Assembly: GCA_003141415.1 (NCBI GenBank) | Contig: PLLX01000059.1 | Location: 4,069-61,114 of the forward strand | Length of the DNA: 57,046 nucleotides | Direction of reading: 5' to 3' | Origin: Bacteroidales bacterium | GTDB taxonomy: Bacteria > Bacteroidota > Bacteroidia > Bacteroidales > VadinHA17 | Shown: positions 51,067 to 57,046 of the stretch, one piece after another | How positions within the stretch are numbered: the first letter of the stretch is position 1 | Layout of the letters: every line of letters starts with the position of its first letter | Translations under genes and position numbers: made by a program | The notes under the pieces: model-generated | The model's input: the letters and a program-made list of their open reading frames with translations, nothing else | Database searches by the model: none | What the model was told of the DNA's origin: nothing

Positions 51067-51388
51067 AATATGCTTGATGCAAACACAGACATTGGCGGAA
51101 ATTTGAGACTAAAGCTCCCATTCAAACCCACAAACAAACAGACACACGGGGAGTCAACACCTCTTAAACGGGGCGTGTTATTTCAAAGGGAAATGAAATA
51201 GTTCAACCCACTCCGTCACTAAAAGCATTCTTTTTAACTAACGCCGGAAAAAAACTTATTGTTTCCATGACGTGTAAAAAAAGTTGTTTAACGGTGGTTT
51301 TAAAGAGGTCTTAGGGAAAATACTGTGAAAATGTGTCCAATAAAAAAGCCCAATGCATTGATATTTAATACACTGGGTTTTCATAATT
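51067..51388. other. element end, no gene
   Basis: No gene is visible in this stretch of 322 bp between the nuclease and the tRNA. It contains a partly palindromic segment near 51,150-51,180 (AACACCTCTTAAACGGGGCG...) and the tRNA-proximal terminator. Confidence 0.4.
51342..51377 (-). terminator. terminator of tRNA-Cys supplied by the element
   Basis: On the minus strand CCCAGTG ... CATTGGG is followed by CTTTTTTATTGG, starting 12 bp after the tRNA. Its tail resembles that of the stranded terminator at 42,858 (TTTTTATTGG). Confidence 0.6.
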
Positions 51389-51404
51389 GAGGTCGGTGGC
51401 GGAT
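51389..51404. repeat. right attachment-site direct repeat
   Basis: GAGGTCGGTGGCGGAT, identical to the left copy; all but its first base (51,390-51,404) form the 3' end of tRNA-Cys. Confidence 0.8.
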
Positions 51405-51460
51405 TCGAACCGCCGTAAACGGTTTTGCAGACCGCTACCTAGCCACTCGGTTAACCGACC
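51390..51460 (-). tRNA. tRNA-Cys (GCA)
   Basis: The minus strand folds into a full cloverleaf: acceptor stem GGTCGGT/ACCGACC, D arm ACC...GGT, anticodon arm GCGGT-CTGCAAA-ACCGT with anticodon GCA, T arm GGCGG-TTCGAAT-CCGCC, and discriminator U as expected for Cys. CCA is not encoded. It is the integration target of the element; its 3' end is regenerated by the att sequence. Confidence 0.97.
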
Positions 51461-51870
51461 ATTTACGCCGAAGCTTTCTTTGACAACCGAAGCCTTGGCG
51501 AAGGTTGCAGAGAAGGCGTATAATAAGTTTGGAGTGCAAAAATAATAATTTTTGTGTTATTTGTTGCCTTTGATCAAATTCATCTCTATATTTTCTTAAC
51601 CCATCCCCCGTTCCTTCCCACAGGCAGACTCCTTCGCCAAAATTGACTGCAAGGCAATTTTTTAACGCCCGGCCCTCTTAAACCTACCTGCCGGTAAGCA
51701 GGCAATAAGGATTGGGGTAGCGTTAAGTCACTCAAAGGAAAGGGCTGGTATAGAATTAAGTCAATAAATATTTATCTTAAAAACATTTTATCGCAAAAGC
51801 TAATTTTCATTTTAAAGGCTAAAAAAAAGTCGTATATTTGATTCTTACAAATAAATAAAGCTTAAGAAAA
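51461..51870. other. intergenic region with repetitive sequence and araC promoter
   Basis: No gene is seen. There are short GC-rich palindromic pieces (CCTGCCGGTAAGCAGG near 51,695; CGAAGCCTTGGCGAAGG) of the kind dispersed in such genomes, and a -7 box TATATTTG at 51,833-51,840 before the AraC-type gene. Confidence 0.5.
51833..51840 (+). promoter_or_regulatory. -7 promoter box for the AraC-type regulator
   Basis: TATATTTG matches TAnnTTTG, 30 bp before the TTG start at 51,871. No ATGTAAC site is visible upstream of it. Confidence 0.55.
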
Positions 51871-52431
51871 TTGAAACTATACATCAAAAATATGGTTTGT
51901 ATCCGGTGCAAGATGGTAGTTAAATACGAACTTGAAAAACTCGGCCTGCAATATACTGCCGTTGAATTAGGTGAAGTTGAAATACCGGATACACTTTCAA
52001 AAGATCAACTGGACAATCTGAGTGTTGCACTTAAACTGACCGGGCTCGAACTAATGGATGATAATAAACAAATACTGGTTGAGAAAATAAAAACTATTAT
52101 TATTGGACTGATCCATTTTAATGATGAACAGATTAAAATAAACCTTTCCGATTACCTCAGCGAAAAACTCAATCACAATTACACCTATCTGTCGAATCTT
52201 TTTTCCGAAGTGAAAGGGACCACAATTGAACAGTTTTACCTGGCTAATAAAATAGAAAGGGTAAAAGAACTGCTTGTTTATGATGAGCTCAATCTTACCG
52301 AAATTGCCTGGAAACTTCATTACAGCAGTGTGTCCCATCTGTCTAACCAGTTCAAGAAAATGACAGGGCTTACACCTTCTCATTTTAAAAATCTTAAGAA
52401 CAAAAGACGGGTCACTCTGGGTAGCCTGTAA
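51871..52431 (+). CDS. AraC-family regulator with HMA-like CxxC N-terminus
   Basis: The 186-aa protein begins at TTG (LKLYIKNMVCIRCKMVVKYE); starting at the internal ATG 51,892 would delete half of the first strand. The N-terminal about 70 residues resemble a heavy-metal-associated fold with MVCIRC in the metal loop. The C-terminal AraC double HTH is clear: SDYLSEKLNHNYTYLSNLFS, then ELNLTEIAWKLHYSSVSHLS and FKKMTGLTPSHFK. It has no separate sugar-type sensing domain. It sits between two operator-bearing operons and is the likely local regulator, perhaps in response to metal or thiol state. Confidence 0.85.
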   Translation: MKLYIKNMVCIRCKMVVKYELEKLGLQYTAVELGEVEIPDTLSKDQLDNLSVALKLTGLELMDDNKQILVEKIKTIIIGLIHFNDEQIKINLSDYLSEKLNHNYTYLSNLFSEVKGTTIEQFYLANKIERVKELLVYDELNLTEIAWKLHYSSVSHLSNQFKKMTGLTPSHFKNLKNKRRVTLGSL

Positions 52432-52520
52432 CCTAATATCCCGTTTCCCCGACTGCTAATCAGTTGCCCATTAAGCCGGGAGACAGAATCCTTCTCTGAT
52501 TATACCACAATGTGTGAATG

Positions 52521-52577
52521 ATGTAACTTATTACAGGAATAATGTAACGGTTAGAGTACACCCCAGGCCTACCTTTG
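52521..52577 (+). promoter_or_regulatory. promoter with tandem ATGTAAC operator (copy R)
   Basis: ATGTAAC at 52,521-52,527 and 52,542-52,548 (21 bp start to start), then 21 bp to the -7 box TACCTTTG at 52,570-52,577. Geometry is identical to copy L, and the flanking bases AATGATGTAACTTA are shared. It controls the rightward small-protein operon. Confidence 0.7.
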
Positions 52578-52651
52578 TCGATGAAATGATTAGCTCACTC
52601 TCTTAATTATAACACCAGTGACTAATCTTTCTGACATTAAACGTAACAATA

Positions 52652-52759
52652 ATGAAAAACCTTTTTTATATAATAGCCATAATGCTGATCCTTGTATGGT
52701 CCAGCGGATTTATGAGGGTATTTCTGGAGAATAAATTAACGAACAAATATTCTGCTTAA
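52652..52759 (+). CDS. tiny hydrophobic protein, 35 aa
   Basis: This is below the ORF-track limit. ATG 52,652 encodes MKNLFYIIAIMLILVWSSGF followed by a charged tail (LENKLTNKYSA). It resembles the first membrane segment of the Lmo0937-like proteins (MGNLLYVIAVILIVAWAIGF) and may be a shortened relative. It is the first gene after operator R, 75 bp after the -7 box, and is followed by the 109-aa paralogue. Confidence 0.6.
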   Translation: MKNLFYIIAIMLILVWSSGFMRVFLENKLTNKYSA

Positions 52760-52807
52760 ATAAATAAAAATTTATATCAAGTTAACTAATTTAAAAAATA
52801 AAATAGA

Positions 52808-53137
52808 ATGAAAAAAATTCTTTATTGTTTGCTGGTAATCGGTCTTACATTATCATTGTTCCCTGTTCAATCATTGGCCGCAACTACTGAAAAACCATCT
52901 TCTTTAGTGGTTACCAAACCTCCTGAACCTGTCGAAGGTACGGAAGTCAAAACCTTATTGAATAGAGTGGAAGTAGCTAATAGTCTGGATAAATCAACTC
53001 TAAGTTCTAATGAAAAGAAGAACGCACAAGTTGATTTTCGTACAGAAGGACGTGGCCACAGACATGGTGGAGGTATAGTTTATGTATCAGCAGGTGCCGT
53101 AGTTCTGGTTATTTTGTTAGTTGTTATTTTATTATGA
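52808..53137 (+). CDS. 109-aa signal-peptide/C-terminal-anchor protein (right paralogue)
   Basis: Signal peptide MKKILYCLLVIGLTLSLFPV, a TKPPEPVEGTE linker and a C-terminal hydrophobic helix (YVSAGAVVLVILLVVILL) match the left paralogue at 41,765 in length and order. The middle (QVDFRTEGRGHRHGGG) is diverged and histidine/glycine-rich where the left copy has a charged helix. The HRH could bind metal, which would fit the HMA-like regulator, but this is speculation. Function unknown. Confidence 0.72.
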   Translation: MKKILYCLLVIGLTLSLFPVQSLAATTEKPSSLVVTKPPEPVEGTEVKTLLNRVEVANSLDKSTLSSNEKKNAQVDFRTEGRGHRHGGGIVYVSAGAVVLVILLVVILL

Positions 53138-53190
53138 ACATTTGGTACTGAAAGTGGTTATTCTATTATGAACAATATAAAATAAAAATC

Positions 53191-53346
53191 ATGGGAAATC
53201 TGCTTTATGTAATAGCGGTAATTCTGATAATTGCCTGGGCAATAGGATTTATCGGGTACAGCGCCGGAGGAATTATTCACATACTACTGGTAATTGCAGT
53301 TATTGCAATAATACTAAGGCTTATACAAGGAAGAAAAGTTCTTTAA
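53191..53346 (+). CDS. Lmo0937-family small membrane protein (right paralogue, 51 aa)
   Basis: ATG 53,191 encodes MGNLLYVIAVILIIAWAIGF, then SAGGIIHILL and a basic end GRKVL. It is nearly identical to the left paralogue at 42,154 and too short for the track. The gene order on this side is reversed relative to the left operon: here the 109-aa gene precedes the Lmo0937 gene. Confidence 0.85.
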   Translation: MGNLLYVIAVILIIAWAIGFIGYSAGGIIHILLVIAVIAIILRLIQGRKVL

Positions 53347-53386
53347 TATCATCAATTTATTTAGTAATTATTTAAAAAACAGGATT

Positions 53387-53644
53387 ATGAGTTCAGGAAA
53401 AGTATTATTAGGCGTATTGGCCGGTGTTGCTGCCGGTGCATTCTTAGGGATATTATTTGCCCCTGATAAAGGATTAAATACACGCAAAAAGATCGTTAAG
53501 AAGGGAGAAGACTATGCGGATGCTTTAAAAGATAAATTCGATGAATTTGTCGATAACATTTCAGTCAAGGTTGATGAGGTAAAGGAAGAAGTTTCCGACT
53601 TTACCAATAAAGCAAAGACTAAGGTATCAGAAGCTAAAAAATAG
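53387..53644 (+). CDS. YtxH domain protein
   Basis: The 85-aa protein has an N-terminal glycine/alanine-rich helix (LLGVLAGVAAGAFLGILFAP) with the YtxH signature DKGLNTRKKI, then a long amphipathic charged helix (VDEVKEEVSDFTNKAKTKVS) to the end. YtxH proteins are general-stress, membrane-associated proteins in Firmicutes and Bacteroidota. It belongs to the rightward cassette. Confidence 0.85.
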   Translation: MSSGKVLLGVLAGVAAGAFLGILFAPDKGLNTRKKIVKKGEDYADALKDKFDEFVDNISVKVDEVKEEVSDFTNKAKTKVSEAKK

Positions 53645-53711
53645 GTAAAACCCTAACCGGTTGAATTGTTTCTGATTTAGATTGAATTTTATTATACGAA
53701 AAAATATAATA

Positions 53712-54125
53712 ATGCAAATAGAAGCGTTGAATACCAGTATTCCTGTTACAAAGGATTACAGGTCATCAGATTGTACATTATTAGGATTTAATCTGCCCTC
53801 TTTAATTGCAACAATGAAGAAGAGTTTTACATGGGCAAACGGGGATCTTAATGCTCTGATACTATTAAAAAGTCCCCACAAACAGGTTATTCTTACTGCT
53901 ATGCATGGAGGTACAGAAATAAAGTCCTTTCAGTCAAATGATTCAATTACGTTTCAGATAATTGAGGGCAAACTGAAGTTCCATATCAGGAAGGACACGG
54001 TAACCCTTAATGAAGGTCAGCTGATGACACTGAATGAAAAAATAAAGTATAGTCTCACAACCCAGGAAGAAACAGTATTCCTTTTAACAATATCAGATAG
54101 CATTGCCAGAACCTCACATAACTGA
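53712..54125 (+). CDS. cupin-domain protein
   Basis: From ATG 53,712 the 137-aa protein contains a cupin beta barrel: TAMHGGTEIKSFQSND, then FQIIEGKLKFHIRKDTVTLN and EGQLMTLNEKIKYSL. The usual metal-binding histidines are mostly lost (one His in MHGG), so it may be a non-metal cupin. Role unknown. The track start (53,682) adds a stretch without cupin similarity. Confidence 0.7.
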   Translation: MQIEALNTSIPVTKDYRSSDCTLLGFNLPSLIATMKKSFTWANGDLNALILLKSPHKQVILTAMHGGTEIKSFQSNDSITFQIIEGKLKFHIRKDTVTLNEGQLMTLNEKIKYSLTTQEETVFLLTISDSIARTSHN

Positions 54126-54164
54126 TAATGCTGGTTATCATACAACTTTATCACCTCTAAGGAT

Positions 54165-54506
54165 ATGGAAGATAATACTACGTTACTTGAATCATTGCTG
54201 GAAAGAGCATCTGAATATGGGAAAACAAGCTTTGAGTTAATTAAGCTTAAAACACTTGACAAAACAACTGATGTGGTATCAACTTTAGTACCTCACTCTG
54301 TTGTATTCGTACTTATTGCAACATTCGTGCTTTTTTTAAATCTGGGATTAGCTTTATGGCTGGGTGATATTCTCGGCAAAACATTTTATGGATTTTTTGT
54401 GGTAGCTGCATTTTATATTCTTGCAGGGATTATCATTCATTTTTTTATGCATAAATGGGTCAAGAAGCTTGTTGGGAATTATTTCATCAAACAAATGCTT
54501 AAATAA
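54165..54506 (+). CDS. holin-like (phage_holin_3_6 / YqjE-type) membrane protein
   Basis: The 113-aa protein has a cytoplasmic N-terminal helix (SLLERASEYGKTSFELIKLK), two membrane helices (VVFVLIATFVLFLNLGLALW and FFVVAAFYILAGIIIHFFM) and a basic end. This is the layout of the YqjE-like phage-holin superfamily, found with DUF883 and YtxH in stress gene sets. Here it follows the cupin gene by about 40 bp. Confidence 0.75.
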   Translation: MEDNTTLLESLLERASEYGKTSFELIKLKTLDKTTDVVSTLVPHSVVFVLIATFVLFLNLGLALWLGDILGKTFYGFFVVAAFYILAGIIIHFFMHKWVKKLVGNYFIKQMLK

Positions 54507-54512
54507 GAATAT

Positions 54513-54917
54513 ATGCAAAACATAACCTCCATAGCCGGTCTTAAAGATGCAATTCAAGTACTGGAAGCTGAACAAAGTATAAGAGGGCAGCTATTGAAAG
54601 ATCAATTATTTCTAACGTACGAAAGTTTAAAGCCTGTCAATCTTATAAGGAATACATTGAAAGAGATCTCTTCATCACCATATCTGATAGATAACATTCC
54701 AGGCACTATTATGGGCTTGGCTTCCGGTTATATCTCAAAAAAGGTTTTTACAGGCGCATCAGGCAATATATTCAGGAAGCTTCTAGGCTTAATCCTGCAG
54801 TTTGGGGTTACAAACGTTGTTACCAGAAACTCTGAAGTTATTAAATCAGTCGGCCTGTCAGTATTTCAACATTTTCTCCAAAAAAAAGTTATGAATTCAA
54901 AAAACAGTGTCAGGTGA
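54513..54917 (+). CDS. hypothetical protein of the stress cassette, 134 aa
   Basis: The protein is helical with a moderately hydrophobic centre (PGTIMGLASGYISKKVFTGA; GLILQFGVTNVVTRNSEVI). I recall similar unnamed proteins next to holin-like genes in Bacteroidota. It starts 6 bp after the holin-like gene and overlaps the AI-2E transporter gene by 11 nt, so it is part of the same transcript. No function can be assigned. Confidence 0.7.
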   Translation: MQNITSIAGLKDAIQVLEAEQSIRGQLLKDQLFLTYESLKPVNLIRNTLKEISSSPYLIDNIPGTIMGLASGYISKKVFTGASGNIFRKLLGLILQFGVTNVVTRNSEVIKSVGLSVFQHFLQKKVMNSKNSVR

Positions 54918-56010
54918 AGAATTAAAGCAGCCATTTTACACAAAAGTGACCATTTTGCTTGTGGGATTAATTGCTTTTTTAGCAATAATGTATATCGCAA
55001 AAAGTATAATTATTCCGATAGTCTTCGCAATAATTATTGCAATAGTACTCCACCCTGTCGTTAATTTTTTTGTGCGGCTAAAAATAAACAGGGTGCTGGC
55101 TATTATAATTACTATGTTTCTTACCTTTTTGGTAATTGCCGCGTTTGGTACTGTTTTAATTTCTCAGGCAGGCAAATTTGGCGAATCATGGCCTCTGCTG
55201 GTTCAGAAATTTACATCCTTACTTAACCAGAATATTGCAGACGCTGCCGATTATTTCAATAAGGACCCACAGAAGATCCATGACTGGATTACAAAAACAC
55301 AAGGTGAAATAATCAACGGAAGCACTGCTGCAATCGGGCAAACAATCGTCGTCCTGGGCAACGGTTTGGTTATATTGCTATTAATACCATTTTACATTTT
55401 TATGATCTTATTTTATCAGCCTATATTAATTGAGTTTGTGCGCAGGCTCTCCGGATCAAATTACGAAACCCATGTGAGGGAAATAGTTTCCCAGATCAAA
55501 ACTGTTATACAACGCTATCTTGTAGGGTTGTTTATCGAAGCTGTTTTGATTGCAACAATGAATACAGTAGCGCTTTTGATTCTTGGAATTGAATATGCTT
55601 TCATTCTTGGCATTCTTGCAGCAGTGCTTAACGTAATTCCATATATAGGAGGAATCATTGCTGTAGCAATGCCTATGATGGTAGCCCTGGTCACCAAATC
55701 GTCACCCTGGTATGCTTTTTACGTTCTGGCAGCCTATTATGTCATCCAACTTATAGATAATCACTACATCGTTCCATACATAGTTGCCTCAAAAATAAAA
55801 ATCAATGCCCTATTCGCCGTGATAATTGTTCTTGTCGGTAATGCTTTATGGGGAATACCCGGTATGTTTCTTTCCATGCCGATCCTTGCCATTATAAAAC
55901 TCATTTGCGACCATATAGAACCTTTAAAACCCTGGGGATTCTTATTAGGCGATACAATGCCACCATTATTAAAAATAAAAAGGATTTTTAAAAAGATCAA
56001 ATCTACATAA
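54907..56010 (+). CDS. AI-2E family transporter
   Basis: The 367-aa membrane protein (start GTG 54,907, overlapping the upstream gene) has eight or so helices and the family pattern: IVFAIIIAIVLHPVVNFFVR, VPFYIFMILFYQPILIEFVR, YLVGLFIEAVLIATMN, and NVIPYIGGIIAV. Despite its name the family includes Na+/H+ antiporters and exporters of other solutes, and substrate is not predicted. It ends the rightward operon. Confidence 0.88.
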   Translation: MSGEELKQPFYTKVTILLVGLIAFLAIMYIAKSIIIPIVFAIIIAIVLHPVVNFFVRLKINRVLAIIITMFLTFLVIAAFGTVLISQAGKFGESWPLLVQKFTSLLNQNIADAADYFNKDPQKIHDWITKTQGEIINGSTAAIGQTIVVLGNGLVILLLIPFYIFMILFYQPILIEFVRRLSGSNYETHVREIVSQIKTVIQRYLVGLFIEAVLIATMNTVALLILGIEYAFILGILAAVLNVIPYIGGIIAVAMPMMVALVTKSSPWYAFYVLAAYYVIQLIDNHYIVPYIVASKIKINALFAVIIVLVGNALWGIPGMFLSMPILAIIKLICDHIEPLKPWGFLLGDTMPPLLKIKRIFKKIKST

Positions 56011-56453
56011 TAGTGTTTAGAAAGAAGAGGCTTTGATTCTTCTGGTTTTGGATTATTACCAATGATAACTACTTAATAGTTATATGCATTTTTATTTCGA
56101 TCAATAACCCTGAATTGAAGTATCAGCAAACCCGTGAATAATGTAACTATTATAAATAATAATATAACTATTTGATACCCGGTATCTGTATTTTTCAACT
56201 TTTTGTAAAGTGAAATGTGAGGAAAAAAATCTTAGTTGTTTAGCTTGATTTTAATTATTGTAACAGTCATTGGATGAGGCGTTTAAATCGGTTTTATTAA
56301 TAATAAAAATACTATTTGAAACGCTTATCTGATATATGGTCAGCATTTAATTCAAGGTATTGGTGAAAGAAGTCCTGAAGAACCCTGGACTTCATTACAT
56401 TCTGGATGAATTACCTAAAGTCAATTTTCAGAAAGGCTAACTTTATTAACAAA
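56011..56453. other. intergenic region with third copy of the operator
   Basis: No gene is visible. It contains operator copy K (56,141-56,168) and a -7-like box at 56,189-56,196; the remaining 250 bp before the kinase start are AT-rich and may form a long leader. Confidence 0.45.
56141..56196 (+). promoter_or_regulatory. ATGTAAC operator (copy K) before the PAS kinase
   Basis: ATGTAAC at 56,141-56,147 and ATATAAC at 56,162-56,168, again 21 bp start to start, in the same GTGAATAATGTAACT context as copy R, followed after 20 bp by TATTTTTC as a weaker -7 box. The kinase start is about 260 bp away. Confidence 0.55.
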
Positions 56454-57046
56454 ATGGAAAGAACAAAGTTACATGAATCTCAATATGCCAGTAGTTTAAT
56501 AGAAGCCAGTCTTGATCCATTGATTGCCTTCAACACCGAAGGTATTATCACTGACATGAATCAGGCAAAGGTGAACATTACAGGTTTTGAACGCAAAAAA
56601 CTGCTAGGCACTAATTTCTTTGATTATTTCACCGAACCACAAAAAGCGCGTGAAGTTTACCACGAGGTATTCGCAAAGGGATTTATTACTGATTCTCCGC
56701 TGACATTTCGGCATAAAAACGGTAGGCTTACTGATGTTTTATTCAACGGATCTGTTTATAAAGATGCAAAAGGGAAGGTGCTTGGGGCAGTGGTAGTGGC
56801 AAGAGATAGTGCAGAGCAAAAATGGGCAACAGAATTAAGAGCTGCCAATAAAGAGCTCGCTTTTCAAAACGAAGAAAAAGAAAAACGGGCAGTTGAGTTA
56901 AGCATTGCTAATAAGGAACTTGCTTTTCAAAACAATGAAAAAGAAAAAAGAGCGGCAGAGTTAATTATAGCTAACAAAGAACTTGTATTTCAAAACGAGG
57001 AAAAAGAAAAAAGAGCGGCAGAATTAATACTTGCTAACAAAGAACT
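56454..57046 (+). CDS. PAS-domain sensor protein (probable histidine kinase), 5' part
   Basis: ATG 56,454 opens an ORF that runs off the window (197 codons). A PAS domain covers about residues 15-125 (SLDPLIAFNTEGIITDMNQA; GAVVVARD). From about residue 128 a 21-residue unit is repeated, for example ANKELAFQNEEKEKRAVELS, at least three and a half times, three heptads per unit, forming a long signalling coiled coil. Such proteins in Bacteroidota usually continue into HisKA/HATPase or another PAS domain. The kinase part is inferred, not seen. Confidence 0.75.
   Translation, partial: MERTKLHESQYASSLIEASLDPLIAFNTEGIITDMNQAKVNITGFERKKLLGTNFFDYFTEPQKAREVYHEVFAKGFITDSPLTFRHKNGRLTDVLFNGSVYKDAKGKVLGAVVVARDSAEQKWATELRAANKELAFQNEEKEKRAVELSIANKELAFQNNEKEKRAAELIIANKELVFQNEEKEKRAAELILANKE

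Larger units (their letters stand above)
42894..51404. mobile_element. integrative element inserted in the 3' end of tRNA-Cys, about 8.5 kb
   Basis: A 16-bp direct repeat, GAGGTCGGTGGCGGAT, occurs at 42,894-42,909 and 51,389-51,404. The right copy overlaps the last 15 nt of an intact tRNA-Cys; the left copy is a bare fragment. A tyrosine recombinase begins 157 bp inside the left copy. Between them are AT-rich genes unlike the flanking core: a M41-like peptidase, unknowns, a three-gene module, and a zinc ribbon plus nuclease. No relaxase, replication or phage structural genes are seen, so it would have to be mobilised by other means. Confidence 0.8.

Noticed and set aside
52808-53137. Frameshift in the middle of the right 109-aa paralogue
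   Set aside because: The middle differs from the left copy, but no single-base change clearly restores similarity, so I treat it as divergence.
54165-54506. Prophage, based on a holin-like protein
   Set aside because: There are no phage structural, lysis or replication genes nearby; the holin-like family is common in bacterial stress cassettes.
1-57046. CRISPR arrays
   Set aside because: No regularly spaced direct repeats with unique spacers were seen; the only tandem repeats are the 63-nt coding repeats at the right end and the 18-nt repeats near 13,460.

Overview
The window is a piece of a Bacteroidota chromosome, most likely an environmental Bacteroidales-like lineage. No genus can be named from sequence alone. 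The evidence is a type IX secretion sorting domain, an S46 dipeptidyl-peptidase, a regulator-propeller/Y_Y_Y sensor, a DUF5916 outer-membrane protein, adjacent methylmalonyl-CoA mutase subunits, and promoters of the Bacteroidota TAnnTTTG type (TATCTTTG before rpsP, trxA and marC). Most of the sequence (about 1-42.3 kb) is ordinary core genome.

Core part, left to right: the 5' end of rpsP (minus) diverging from dnaE; trxA; a LOG-family protein; a minus-strand pair of a TPR/caspase-like peptidase followed 8 bp later by a propeller-SpoIIE phosphatase sensor; ribD diverging from prmC-recX; a minus-strand group of small membrane and thioredoxin-like proteins and a large DUF2339-like membrane protein; a plus-strand respiratory module in the order tetraheme cytochrome - 4x[4Fe-4S] protein - NrfD; a monoheme cytochrome c; mutA-mutB; prfB with a programmed +1 frameshift (the ORF track shows only its 3' part); vanZ; a T9SS/collagen-C1q-like secreted pair; rnhB; a DPP7-type S46 peptidase; marC-rnhA; a SiaC-like protein plus a YbaK/ProX-type deacylase; a DUF5916 protein; a ChaN-like protein; a GH20-like hydrolase; and an M1-type metallopeptidase.

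Accessory part: from 42,894 to 51,404 lies an approximately 8.5 kb integrative element. It is bounded by a 16-bp direct repeat (GAGGTCGGTGGCGGAT) that is the 3' end of tRNA-Cys(GCA), which is intact at the right border. A tyrosine recombinase sits just inside the left border. The original tRNA terminator appears stranded outside the left border, and the element supplies a substitute at the right. I see no replication or conjugation genes. The cargo is a stand-alone M41/FtsH-like metallopeptidase domain, several unknown proteins, a tightly packed three-gene module of unknown function (47,823-49,622), and a zinc-ribbon protein followed by a PD-(D/E)XK-type nuclease (49,890-51,066). The last two are the best candidates for undescribed defence or toxin-antitoxin-like systems.

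Flanking the element is a stress/envelope locus: an AraC-type regulator with an HMA-like CxxC N-terminus and a leftward and a rightward operon of paralogous tiny membrane proteins (a 109-aa protein and an Lmo0937-like protein in each). The rightward operon continues with a YtxH protein, a cupin, a holin-like protein, an unknown protein and an AI-2E transporter; a PAS sensor kinase runs off the window end. Both tiny-protein promoters, and the region before the kinase, carry the same operator-like element: two ATGTAAC half-sites exactly 21 bp apart placed about 20-21 bp before a TAnnTTT -7 box. This suggests a local regulon.
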